From positions 18,881,545 through 18,945,544 of the forward strand of contig ML677373.1 in assembly GCA_007922305.1 (NCBI GenBank): a DNA stretch of 64,000 bases, read 5' to 3'. This DNA comes from Dermatemys mawii. Taxonomy: Eukaryota; Chordata; Testudines; Dermatemydidae. This document shows, piece by piece, positions 11,930 through 22,735 of the stretch; position 1 is the stretch's first letter, and every line of letters begins with the position of its first letter. The notes under the pieces were generated by a model. That model ran no database searches. It worked only from the letters and a program-made list of their open reading frames with translations, and was not told the origin of the DNA. Both the position numbers and the translations under genes were made by a program.

Positions 11930-13097
11930 CTGTGTTTGAACTGCCTGAAAGAGTTAGTTGCAACTTAGGAACCTTTTGTGATGGTTTAGGCTTTTTTCTT
12001 CTCTTCAAAGAAAAGACGTTTTCCACAACATTCTTCTGAAGTGACTAATAACGTAACGGAGACATTTTTCAGATTGGATGGATGGATATAATAGCATATA
12101 AATGGCTAACAAAAGCAGGTAGCTCAGATATTTGTTCTTTATACCATTCAGAGTATCATTTAAAATTCACAATCTTCCCTATGTCTGGGGGGAAATTGCT
12201 TCCTTAGAAAGTATATGCTGCAGAGTTTTCCATCATTTTTATTTACAACAGAAGCAAAGCAGATGGTTTAATATATGGAATGCAATCATCATCTAGTTTA
12301 CTCCACACTAAAATATGTTGTATAGCAAATGTAAGGAGATGTGTCCTTAGTAAGAGAGGCAAGCACGTCAGATTAGTGCTAAAAGTAGGGTTTTTGTAAG
12401 GACTGATGAAAAAGGTCTAAATTGGCTGTGAGATGCAGATAGCGTTTACTCTGCTTGCATGCTAAAAACTATCTGGTCAAATTTCAGATGTGGGTTTCCT
12501 TGCTGGAAGTCTGTGTCCTATAGCTTTCTTTCTTTGAGTGCCTGTCATGTATAACAATAGCAAAGACCTAGTGGACTACATGGGGCCTTGGGTACCTCTC
12601 CCTTGTTGGAGTCAAAACTCCTCTTGGGCTTGGATTTTTGTTTATTTATTTAGAGGTTATGAATATCCTTTGTTGGTGCTGTTGTTTAGAGGTAGCAGGG
12701 AGTGTCAGTGTTGTGAGTGCCATACATATGATGGAAAGGCTTTTGGGTTTGCAAATTGGCCCTTAGATGTATAATGCCAGTTTCATGTGCCTAAGGAACA
12801 ATTTGAGCAGAAACCAAGCATGGGACAAGGACAACAGAAGAAAGGGCTGCTGTTTGAAAACGGCTCTCCCCAGGAATCTGGTGCTGGGGCTGGTCCAGAG
12901 CATTGATTAATGGGATTTGAAATCCATTTCAGTGCCAACCGTCTGTTCTAAGTCCCTGTCCAATCAATCGGTGTTTCCCCATTGACTTCAGTGGTAGCAA
13001 GTCTGGGCCCTCAATATGGTGATACCCTTTACATTAGTTCCCATATACACTCAGTTCACATAACGCTAGTAAAGAATTCATCCAAGCAAATTCTTAC

Positions 13098-13172
13098 CTT
13101 TTTGGGTGGTTCTTTCAAATATCTCTGTGCTCTGTCCTGGAGAGAAGTGTTTGAAGTAGGAACAGTTACGGT
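13098..13172 (-). CDS. CACNG1: CACNG1 coding exon 2 (first extracellular loop)
   Basis: A 75-base exon with acceptor ttgttcag and donor AAAAG|GTAAGAA, phase 1 at both ends. It encodes residues 81-105 of gamma-1, in the second half of the large first extracellular loop: DRNCSYFKHFSPGQSTEIFE, then RTTQK. NCS at residues 83-85 is the second N-glycosylation sequon, in the same place as in mammals. The exon is too short to appear as a long open frame and was found by reading the family sequence across the intron. It joins exon 1 and exon 3 in frame. Confidence 0.95.
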
Positions 13173-13872
13173 CTGAACAAGAACAAAGGAGAATATCAGT
13201 TGCTAAGTATAACTGAGTTTAAGAAACCAAAATGAGGGAAATAAAATTTCTTTTATGTGAATGCAACTGAAAAATTCCAATGATTTTGGGTAGAGATGAA
13301 TGGGACCTTAATCCCAAACTTGCTGCAGATGTGTCCAGTATTCAGTTAATCTAAGAACAAACCAGGCAATGAGAAGCTTTAAACAGTGATTTATACCCTG
13401 ATTCAGCGAAGTACTTAAACATGTGCGTCATGTGGCTTCAATGGGCCTTGCACCTATGCTTCAGTTATTAGAGAATACTTCTCATCCATGCCAGTCAAAA
13501 AAACCCTATCAGCACAAGCTCATTGACTGGAAACATCCTGCTGGTGGTTTCAAATTCACTTGACCTCTCCACAAGCAGCTAATATAAAATAATAGAGAGT
13601 TAATCAACATGCAAATCCCCATCGGTTTCTCCGATCAGTCCCAATGTCTCGTAGTGTAGCCTTGGAACGTTCTGCGGTGTGTTTTACGCGTGCGGGATTG
13701 TGACAAGGATCAAGAAAAGGAAATGGAACTTGGGTTTCCTGAAAGCTGGTGGCCAAGTGCATGAAGAAGTGCTAAGCTTTAGCCAATCTGTAATCTGATC
13801 TGTGTACATTATATTTACTATGCCGGGCAAGCCCCGCTGTCAAAGCAGCCTCTGAGGTACTTGGGAAAGGAC

Positions 13873-13995
13873 TACGGTTGCCAGCTTTGGTTGGATGAAT
13901 TCCTGGAGGTCCCTCACATGACATTATCTTTAATTAAAGGTTAATCTTTTATTCCTGCAGACTCCAGGACAATCCTGAAAGATGAGGCAATCCTA
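13873..13995 (+). mobile_element. Small hAT-type element (tagggttgcca family)
   Basis: A 123-bp element from tacggttgccagctttggtt to gatgaggcaatccta, whose ends are related inverted repeats. The flanks gaaaggac (13865-13872) and gaatggac (13996-14003) match at 7 of 8 bases, an eroded 8-bp duplication. Internal text (attcctggaggtccctcaca; ctccaggacaatcctg) is typical of a dispersed reptile repeat. Confidence 0.65.
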
Positions 13996-14859
13996 GAATG
14001 GACATGCTTTTGAGTCTACAAGGGATGAATTCTCTTCTCACCCCAAGATGAATGTCTAGTCACTTCGCTGACTTTTCAGGGGTTGCACAAGTGTAGAGGA
14101 GAGGAGAAATGGGCGTAGAGTGTTTTATGTCTGAGCCGGAGAACGGATGCTGCACGAAAGGCAGCCGGCTATGTAAGCAGAAATAAAGCAATCACGAGGC
14201 TGTCATTGGGCACAACCTCAGACATTGTTCCCAGAGAAAGTGCTGCCAAGGGAGCCAACCTTTCTGTTTCAACAAGGAATTACAGAAAACTCCGGCCTCT
14301 GGAGTGAGTGTGAGGGGCAGGGTCTGGTGGGATGATGCCCGCTGACATTAAGCTTTTCCAGCTGTCCCATTTGCAGGGAGTTTATTCGCACTTAGCATTT
14401 ATTTATAACTCATTTAATTGAGGTCTTGACAAGTACATATAGCTGAGAAAACATCCCCTTGACAAGAATTTGGACGGAAGTTGTGTCATCAACAAGATCC
14501 TGCAGATACAGCCAACTGGGACTGTAAATTGTCTGATTGTGCTTTGCTAATGACCATCCGGATGCTTTGAAGAGACTATGGTCAACCCTGTCTTTACAGA
14601 CAACATTAAAAACCTCACATTTGTTGCACCATGAGGTTATATTTGCCATAGTAAAACTGGGGAATACTGCCAAGATGGCAGAGAATTTAACCACTCTGAA
14701 TCCCAAATGGTCATAATTTGTAGAACAAATAATGGAGGGTAGAGGAGGTTGGAAAGAAAAGACTGAAGTCAGTGGGTTGTGAGGCCACTAATCTCACTGC
14801 AGCACCCTGGAAATTTCAGCCATTGGTAGCCAGCCCCGGCTGAATCAGTGCAAACCCCT

Positions 14860-15027
14860 GGTGTAGATGCACAAAGCCATTAGTGCAGTGTGAAGTCAGG
14901 ATAAGCATTGCTAGTGCAGTTTATGGCTTTAGCTGCCTACACTAAGGTTTTGTCCTGGAGCCACTACATCAGGGTCCGGGCATGAATGGCTGCAGCCAGA
15001 GCAACACCCTAGTGTAGACAAACCTTT
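14860..15027. repeat. Terminal-repeat element fragment (tctacact-type)
   Basis: Starts near cctggtgtagatgcacaaag and ends near ctagtgtagacaaaccttt, in inverted relation. It is short, non-coding and eroded; no target duplication was found. Confidence 0.4.
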
Positions 15028-15949
15028 GAAAAAGTGCTGTGTATATTTTTAAAGAGCTAATTTTAATGGCAATAAAATGGCATAATATTGCACTTTATCA
15101 ACCCTGTTCTTTTCATGTCTCCTCCAGCGTAAATGGCATATTCTGGAGTTGCTGTTACAAGGACGGTATTTATTTTTTCTCCAATAGCAGATCAGACAGT
15201 TACAGAGCAGCATGCATAACCCACTAATGAGCATGGGCTCATTAGCTGAAGTTTCCTCTGTGAGGTAGTTATTTTATTATATTTTTTTTTATAAACTGAT
15301 ATTTATTCTGTCCCTCAGCTTCTGCTCATTTACTTGCCTTTCATCACTGGAAAAGATTGGAGCAAACATGTCTGGACTCAAACACCAGTGACTGTGTTTT
15401 GTGTTTACGCTGCTGCATACTGAGGCTAAAAGTGCAAGTGATGCGCACAAGAGAACAAAGTGTCTCCAAGCAATCAGGACTGGGGTGGCTAGCGTCCCCT
15501 TGACAGGGAGTGTCCGGTGGTTGAGAACATGTACCAATGCTGCTCCATGCTGGGGAGAGGGAGGCTGTTGTCGGGATTCTTTGATCCCTGCAACAGAGGG
15601 CAGGAGAAGCCAAGACAAAATGGAGATGCTTAGAGGCTTTGTCACTGGTTTTGTTTTTAACTAGTGTCCAGAAAAGTAAGGCGCTGGCAGAAGAGAAACC
15701 TAGCTTGTGCTGATTAATGCAAAGCCAGGGTCCAAAAATCAACCACCCATGAACAGATCGGGGCAAGGGCCACAGCTTTGCATGTATCACAGGAAATTGG
15801 CTGGATGACACTGCTGCACTGGTTTTGGAGCAGTTTGTTCAGGTGGTATGAAGCTAAGAGGGATTAGCCAGGAGATGCTGTTTGCACATGAAGTGCAGCA
15901 GGAGATCTCCCACCACAACACTGGATCTGGTACATGGACTTATTCTCTC

Positions 15950-16245
15950 AGGGTATTTCTACACTTGAGCTGAAGGTGTAATTGCCAGCTCAGGCAGACA
16001 TACCCACCATAGCTCCGACAAAGTTAGTGCACTAAAAATAGTGGCATAACCCTGGCTGCCTGGTGGTAGGGTGGACTCGCTGTCTTAAGAACATACCTGG
16101 ATTTCAGAGGGGATTGTACTCAGGGTGGCTAGCCTGCCCTGTTCTCATGCCGCTGTAGCTATCTGGCTATTTTTAGTGCTTTAGTTTGACTGGAACTACT
16201 GCAGGTATGTCTACCCTACCTTCAGCTCCAGTGTTGACGTACCCT
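15950..16245. mobile_element. Terminal-inverted-repeat element (296 bp)
   Basis: The left end agggtatttctacacttgag (continuing ctgaaggt) and the reverse complement of the right end agree at 24 of 28 positions, so this is a clear terminal inverted repeat. There is no coding capacity and no clean 8-bp duplication at these limits. Confidence 0.65.
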
Positions 16246-16549
16246 AAGTTACAGTGCTGCAGCCCCATTGAATACAAGTGGCAAACCTTAAACACAAGTC
16301 AATATTATACACTGTGTCTGGAATGCCTAAGCTCCCTGGAAAAGCAGGTTTGAATACTGTCAGAGTGACCTTTTGTCCTTCTGATGTAGATAAATTAAAC
16401 TCCATGAGATACAGCCTTTCACAGGGGTCCTTCACAATGCAGACAGACCAAAACCCTGGCTCACACACTTCCTGGCCCTGGGATCTGAACTCAGTGGCTT
16501 GAGCCCATCTCTACAGCCCTCTGAAAGGCATAAAAATAATCATTTCTTC

Positions 16550-16670
16550 TAGGTGAGGTGAGGCCTGTTATCCCACTTTTGCAGATAAGGAACCAAAGCA
16601 CAAGAGGGAGTTGACTTGCTCACTTTCAAACAGGAATTTCCCACCAGACCTAGGATTCCTGACTCAATTT
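16550..16670 (-). repeat. MIR-like SINE fragment
   Basis: Reverse MIR core: ttgcagataaggaaccaaag, gagttgacttgctcac and cctaggattcctgactc. Confidence 0.5.
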
Positions 16671-16674
16671 TGTA

Positions 16675-16990
16675 GATTCATCCATTAAGATAATCTCATC
16701 TGCTCTGGCATAACCAGGCCATGGAGTTTCACCAAGTGTCTCCGAATCAAGTCACTCGTTTCTAACTGAGGTGCAATACACCTTTTAGAAAGCTATCCAA
16801 TCTGGATGTAAGGTCTCCAAGCAGTGAAGGACCCACCACATCCTTTTGTAACATGTTCCATTGGTTAATTATCCACACTTAAGAATGATTACTTATCAGT
16901 AGTCTGATTTTGTCTAGCCTCAGCCTTGAGCCACTGGATCTTGTTGTTCTCTGTAGCAGTTTCCAGAGCCCTTTCCAATTTGTCAACAAC
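16675..16990 (-). repeat. CR1 LINE fragment
   Basis: Reverse-oriented CR1-like text such as ggacccaccacatcctt, acatgttccattggttaatt and ccactggatcttgttgttc. It is non-coding and diverged. Confidence 0.6.
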
Positions 16991-17392
16991 TTTTAAACAT
17001 GTGGCTAAAATGTAAATCTCTCTGTCTTAAACCATAAGACTACAAGTTTGAAGCTGCCCACTATATTCTAACAGTGCTAAGCTCAACAAGTAACAAACAA
17101 CAGAAACAATGCTATTCCTTTTCCCCTTGAGTAGGGCTGGGTAGGTAACTGGGTAGGTAACAAGCAGTAAATAATGGAATTTTTTCAAATGATGGTGATA
17201 GTGTATGATTTTCAGAAAAACAGATTTACCAACACACAAGTCAGTTACTCAACCTTTGTTTTTTTGTTCCACTTGCCTTTCTTGACTAATCCAAGTCTGA
17301 CAAGCTTCCCTGGCATTTCTCCTCAGCTGTGTGAAATCATTACAACTAGGAGTGCCATTCTGGAGCAGCAGTCTAGCAGCAAGAGTGGAGTA

Positions 17393-17580
17393 CTGAAAGC
17401 CAGGACATTGGAGTTCTTTTCCAAGTTCTGCCATGGACTGTCAGCATGGCTGGTCTTGGGCCAGACTTTGAGCCCTCTTGTGCCTCAGTTTACCTATTGT
17501 AAAAATGGGGATAATAGTATCTACCTAACAGCAGAGATGTGAGCATTTAATTAGTGGTTGTAAAGGGCTATTTTAGAACT
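17393..17580 (+). repeat. MIR-like SINE
   Basis: Forward MIR-type text: cttgtgcctcagtttaccta, tgtaaaaatggggataatag and gtatctacctaacagc. Confidence 0.6.
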
Positions 17581-19058
17581 TCAGCTGACACACATGAAAG
17601 TATTCAGTGTTATTGAATATAATGGTTTTGAAACTGAATTTCATCAAATCCCAGGAGTATCTGTCAAGCCCTTTAAAAGTATGCCCACCTATCCAATATC
17701 TAAAGGTCATCTCTGTTGCAGTCAAGCTGCTCTGCAGAGACCCTCAGCTCACTGTCTCCATAATTACCCATTTGTTTACTCTGCACTTTAAGAAGCCAGC
17801 ACAGAGGGTGTGGATAGCACAGCTATGGGATGTCCATGCAAGCACATGCTGATGTCTGTCAAAGATATCTAACACCTTTGTGCTGTATAGATGATGAATC
17901 TGTTTTACTGAGACAGCTGGATATTTATGAGTTTTAAATTTATCCAACAATGTGCAGTATTTATGTATTTCTCCCAATCTGTCTGTCTCCCCCTTAAACA
18001 TAAAGCTTCTGACATGTGCAGAGTAAATGCTGTAGCTAAGATTACTAGCTATAGTAGAATGTATTTATTATATTAATTAGAAATGGGGCTAAGCGAAACT
18101 TCCAAATTCAAATGTCCCCAAATGTGGCAGAAAGTCACATCTGAGTGCTGTGGATCAGCCTCTTCTGTCTAATACTAAATAATTTAGCCAGATATAGTGA
18201 TGATTCTCAATCTATGATTTCATAGCAAATTTACAAACATATTAAAATCTAACTTTAACTGCAACCAGGGGTGGTCATCAGAAGGAACTTCTGTTATTCG
18301 GGGGAATTTCTGTCTAGGAAATAATCAAATTTGCCATTAGCCTCTTGAAATTAGAAAAGTCATCAAAGGGGTATTAGCACATATTGCATGAATGCAGCAG
18401 ACTTTGCAATCAGCAAAACTGTAATACTACAGCTCACAAATCATGCTAATGTAATGTTCTTCCAGGAAACTAGCAAGGGGTACAGTGTACCATCCTTCCT
18501 GTTGATTTCAATGGGACTACTCTCGGAGTACTTAACTACAGTATGAAGAAAAGTGTTTGATTAGACTTCTTTCATCACAACACAGAGCACATGTGCTTTC
18601 TGTCACTGTATTAAATTTGAGGAGACCTCATAAGTCATTGATAGATTATTTCTCACTTAAATTACAGCATTTTTGGCATTTGGAGAAATATACCATCGTG
18701 TGCAGTTCCACACTGCCTTAAGTAATACTAGCTATGAAGAGTAGTTTTTGAATTATTTAAGGTCTTTCAAGAAGAACAAGCAGTTCTGGCATAGCTTTCT
18801 GAACTACAAACTCCTTCTAGTGAACCAGATATTGGCCCCACTCAGTAATCCTCACTCAGGCAAAATGTGGACCTAATGGAAGTTTTGCGTGAGTAAGGTC
18901 TTGCATAGTCATTACAGAGTTGTAGATGTCAGCAAAACATCAGTGGGAAAATATCTTTCTTCCTGATTTCTCTCTGTGACTTTTCCTATCTGGTCGTCTT
19001 TATACCAGCCACTATCTTTGCTGTATTGAAAGAACTGAAGAGTAGTGATTAAATATGC

Positions 19059-19347
19059 CAGGGGGTAGGCAACCTATGGCACGTGAGCTGATTTGCAGTG
19101 GCACTCACGCTGCCTGGGTCCTGGCCACTGGTCTGGGGGGTTCTGCATTTTAATTTAATTTTAAATGAAGCTTCTTAAACATTTTAAAAACCTTATTTAC
19201 TTTACATACAATAATAGTTTAGTTATATAGACTTATAGAAAGAGACCATCTAAAAATGTTAAAATGTATTACTGGCATGCGAAACCTTAAATTACAGTGA
19301 ATAAATGAAGACTCGGCACATCACTTCTGAAAGGTTGCCAATCCCTG
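19059..19347 (+). mobile_element. Non-autonomous hAT element (289 bp)
   Basis: Begins cagggggtaggcaacctatg and ends gaaaggttgccaatccctg, with matching inverted ends. It is flanked by exact 8-bp duplications aaatatgc (19051-19058, 19348-19355). Inside is an A/T-rich tail (aatttaattttaaatgaagc) with no transposase frame. The family is abundant in turtles to my knowledge. Confidence 0.85.
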
Positions 19348-19610
19348 AAATATGCTTACCAGTATATACTCTGGCAGGGCATCATGCACTTAGGATAAGG
19401 CCGTGAGGAAATATAACAGTGAGATGGAATTTCAGGCTAATATAAAAAACAAATTGATGTGTGGAATCTTGTAAGGTAAAGAGCAATGGGAACAAGAAAC
19501 ATATTTTTTCCTGCATGTTTTTTCGCTTCCTAAAAGATGGCACTGAGAATAGCCTGACATTTTCTCCCCTGTGTTTTCAGGGTGTAAGTGAAATGAATGC
19601 AAGCACGTAC

Positions 19611-19851
19611 CTCCTGTCAGAGTTATCAGCCCACAGCTCCGCTCCTCGGTGGCTTTGTCTTGGATGTAAAACTGTTTTGTGCAGAGCCGCCATAGCCCAA
19701 AGTGAGCAGCCTCACAGGTGGAATTGTAATACTCCACTCTATGGCTCAGCACTGCCCAGTGATCAGTCACCACAGCTGCAAACATTAAAGAGATGCCAAC
19801 CAAAATAACAGAGAAAGTCACCCGGATTTTCAGTGCTTTGCCTTCGTCCAT
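19611..19851 (-). CDS. CACNG1: CACNG1 coding exon 1 (calcium channel gamma-1 subunit, N-terminus)
   Basis: This exon encodes residues 1-80 of the skeletal-muscle L-type calcium-channel gamma-1 subunit, an accessory membrane protein of the dihydropyridine-receptor complex. The start ATG at 19851 has a good context (gaccagccATGG). Residues about 9-29 form the first membrane helix and are followed by the family signature VTDHWAVL. The first extracellular loop carries the N-glycosylation site NST at residues 43-45 and the claudin-type GLW motif at 52-54 with a cysteine at 57. The donor is GGAG|GTACGTG, leaving one base (phase 1). Compared with the human protein as I know it, the stretch between CTK and the next CG is about four residues longer, which accounts for 226 rather than 222 residues in total. 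Identity is secure. Confidence 0.96.
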
Positions 19852-20230
19852 GGCTGGTCTGCACTGGCGTGCAGTGGCGACGGCTGCCCTATCGAGTTAG
19901 GTTTGCCTACTTGAAGGAATGCTGCAAGTTATTCAAGTGGTCTTCAAAGTCTTGGCGTGTCTAAGCATTTTCAAATGTCAACCGTGTGAGGCAAAAGTAG
20001 AGCAGGTTGTGGGCTGGGCTGGACAGCTGACCACATGTACAGCTGTTGAGATATATCAGGAGACTGGGTGACTAGACTTGTGAGTGAGGATTCTATTAAT
20101 GCACATAATGAATAAAGTAACTGATGCAGCTCAGGTTACAGGCTCATCCCTGCTGGGTTTGTGCAGCAAATTCCATAAACCAGCTAAGAGCAAAGCTAGC
20201 TCAGTGTCATTAATATTCACAGCTGCAAGA
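19852..20230 (-). promoter_or_regulatory. Likely CACNG1 promoter region with E-box cluster
   Basis: This lies immediately upstream of the CACNG1 start codon. Three CANNTG E-boxes fall within 22 bases: CAGCTG at 20024-20029, CACATG at 20032-20037 and CAGCTG at 20040-20045. A fourth CAGCTG is at 20220-20225. CAGCTG is a preferred site for myogenic bHLH factors, and gamma-1 is muscle specific in known vertebrates, so a role is plausible. No clear TATA box is placed at the expected distance and the transcription start cannot be read from sequence. Confidence 0.45.
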
Positions 20231-20557
20231 CCGCACCCTTCTCGCTGAAGGCATGGCCAGGAGCCGTGACTGGTGTAAATTTTAACTTTCCTGTTAGAAT
20301 GTACAAGCATTTATCTGTGTAATAAAGATGGGTGTGAACACACTTTTATTCCGAAGAACCGGTTCTAACAATAGCCTCCCATGCACGCTGAAGCTGGGTT
20401 TTTTCAAGGGCCCAAACACCCCAAACTTTGGTGGAGTTGTAGTTGTCTCTGATTCCAGAACAGAATTTTGTGATTCAGGTTCTTTTCTAGTAGGGAAGCA
20501 CAGTGCCCACTACCTACCTGGCCTACTGAAAACATTACTCGTTATCTGCCAACATTT

Positions 20558-20852
20558 GGGGCAGGTCTACACTACCCGCTGGATGGGCAGGTAGCGATCG
20601 ATCTTTGGGGGGTCGATTTATCACGTCTAGTCTAGATGCGATAAGTCAATCCTCGAGCGCTCTCCCATTGACTCCAGAATTCCATCGTCGCGAGAGGCAC
20701 AGGCAGAGTCGATGGGGAAGCAGCAGCAGTCAACTCAGCACCATGAAGAGGCTGCGGTAGGTCGACATACATACGTCGACTTCATCTATGCTATTGCCGT
20801 AGCTGACGCTGCGTATCTGAGATTGATCCCACACCCCAGTGCAGACCAGGGC
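20558..20852 (+). mobile_element. Terminal-repeat element, copy 1 of an inverted pair
   Basis: From gggcaggtctacact to gtgcagaccagggc, inverted ends. The first third (gatcgatctttggggggtcg, then tttatcacg and gatgcgataagtcaatcc) is the reverse of the last third of 21660-21951. It contains several CG dinucleotides and palindromes, and no coding frame. Confidence 0.6.
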
Positions 20853-21659
20853 TTGGTTTAGGTATTCATCGTCCAAAATTAACGATCAGCCAAGGGTGGC
20901 AAGGACAGGAGTCTGACCAAGCATTGCCTTCAGCAGCACTGACACCGGCTGAAAGAGAAACTCTTGACCATTCAGCAAGTGCCTGAATGGGGAAGGATAC
21001 AAATTCAATGCAATGTTGAGGGGAAAATGCTTTTCCACTGTGCAACTGTTTTCTTGTTTTTATAGGCTCGCCTCCTGCATGACCCTAACTAAAGGGGCTG
21101 GCGTGAGGCCTGCTCAGTAGCAGCTGGCATGCTGCTATACTTATCTGACAAATAGGTGACTGAATCTGGATTTGTCAGCAGGCCAGCGATGCTCGTTTTG
21201 TGGAGGCGCCCGGGCCTTGTGCTCTGCTCTGTAGCATCACGCTACCAATGCACTTGTGTGGTAGGTTTTTATTAGGCTGGGAGTGGCACTGAAAATGGAG
21301 TAAAGAGCAGCAGTCTGCTCTTGGCAGAGGAGGGAAGTATAAAGAGCCTAGCGAGGCAGAATCCCCACCTCCCACACTGATTTGTTCTTCTGCTCTTGAT
21401 ACACGTCCCTGTCCTAAAACTATAGCTGGAGATTACGGTACTTCACTCTCTGTGATGGGGTATACGAACCCCATAGAAAGCAAGGTAGGCTCAGGTGGCC
21501 CTGCTTCCTCACATCTGTGAGAGATGTCCAAATTGGAGGAAGGAACCTCAGAGGGAGAAACGCAGCTCAGTTGAGGGCAAACCAGGTAGGAGAACAGACC
21601 TTCAGTCCTCAGCTCCTGGAGAGAGAGCCAGCAGAAGACACACTTCTTGGATGACCACT

Positions 21660-21951
21660 GGGCTACACTGGAGTGGGGGTCGACCTAAGATACACCAACT
21701 TCAGCTATGCTATTTGTGTAGCTGAAATTGCGTATCTTAGGGCAACTTACCTGGCCGTCCATACGCTGGCGAGTTGACCTCTGCTGCTCCCCCAGCGACT
21801 CTGCTTCCGCCTCTCACGGCAGTGGAGTTCCGGAGTCAACAGGGAGCACGCTCAGGGATTGATTTATCATGTCTATAGTAGATGCGATAAATCGATCCCC
21901 GATAGATCGATCACTGCCCGCCAATCTGGCGGTAGTGAAGATGTACCCTTA
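21660..21951 (-). mobile_element. Terminal-repeat element, copy 2 of an inverted pair
   Basis: The same family as 20558-20852 in opposite orientation: it ends gatgcgataaatcgatcccc, gatagatcgatcactgcccg. The left end is eroded. It also carries an internal palindrome around cttcagctatgctatttgtg. Confidence 0.6.
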
Positions 21952-22080
21952 ACAGACATAACAGAGAAAAGAGATGAAGTGACTTGCCCTTTGACTACAG
22001 ATCAATGGCAGAGTTGGGACTAGCACCCAGGTCTCTTGTCAGCCAGTCCAGTAACCTACCCATTGGGCCACACTGTCTCT
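21952..22080 (-). repeat. MIR-like SINE fragment
   Basis: Reverse MIR-type text: agatgaagtgacttgccctt, ggcagagttgggactagcac, ccaggtctcttgtcagccag. Confidence 0.55.
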
Positions 22081-22735
22081 ATAATTATTTTTGCAGGCTA
22101 TGTGTCCTGTTAAGATTGAAAACTCATCATTAAGCGGGTGCAGCCCTATTATTGTATTTTGTGGAATAGACTCCTGGCTCCACTGAAGTTGGTGGCGAAT
22201 CTCCCAGTGTAGCCAGGAGGATCCTTCCCATCCCATTCTCTTAGAGCCTTTGCCAGATCACGAAAAGGATGAGGATGTCAATGCTAAGCTACAGAGGCCA
22301 TTGTGGAGATGCCATTACAATTACAATGTCAAATTGATGATAGTGACAACGCCTGCATGTCAAAACAATGGTAAAAAATGTCAATGGACATCTGTAAATA
22401 CCATGTTACCATGTCAAGAGAATGTCAAAACTATTTCAATCCTGTTTTGTGAACACCATGTTACAATGTCAAAATATAGGTAAAATAGTGTCAGTTTAAG
22501 ACAGCGGTGACAGGTTTGGAGAAATGAGTCCAGGGCAAAATGAAGGGTGGGGGAGAGAAAGAAATTAAAGAATAAGTGTAATGGAACAAAATAATTGTAA
22601 CCTGGAGGTCTGTATATGGCGAATGGATAATAATGATAGTTAATAATACCATGAATCCATATATTTCAAAATGCTTAATAAGCATAATTAATTCTTGCAA
22701 TAAAGGTGCAAAGTGGACTAGTGAATTATTGTAAA

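Larger units (their letters stand above)
9466..13097 (-). other. CACNG1: CACNG1 intron 2
   Basis: Intron between exons 2 and 3. It contains MIR-like fragments near 9975-10085 and 11255-11470, a G/C-rich LTR-like repeat from about 10214 to 11104, and the two copies of a 214-bp segment at 10580-10793 and 11716-11929. The part 11930-13097 is A/T-rich without an obvious element. Confidence 0.9.
13173..19610 (-). other. CACNG1: CACNG1 intron 1
   Basis: The largest CACNG1 intron. It contains a 123-bp terminal-repeat element (13873-13995), elements with tctacact-type ends (14860-15027, 15950-16245), MIR-like SINEs (16550-16670, 17393-17580), a CR1 fragment (16675-16990) and a 289-bp hAT element (19059-19347). 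The stretch 17600-19050 has no element I recognise. A 155-codon open frame at 15344-15811 has no family features. Confidence 0.9.

Noticed and set aside
10523..12039. Two plus-strand frames sharing a long hydrophobic peptide (10523-10795 and 11719-12039)
   Set aside because: The shared peptide is the translation of the 214-bp DNA duplication, not a gene family. The frames begin and end in unrelated sequence.
15344..15811. 155-codon minus-strand open frame in CACNG1 intron 1
   Set aside because: No recognisable domain, no supporting splice or promoter context, and overlapping open frames on both strands in the same place indicate chance.
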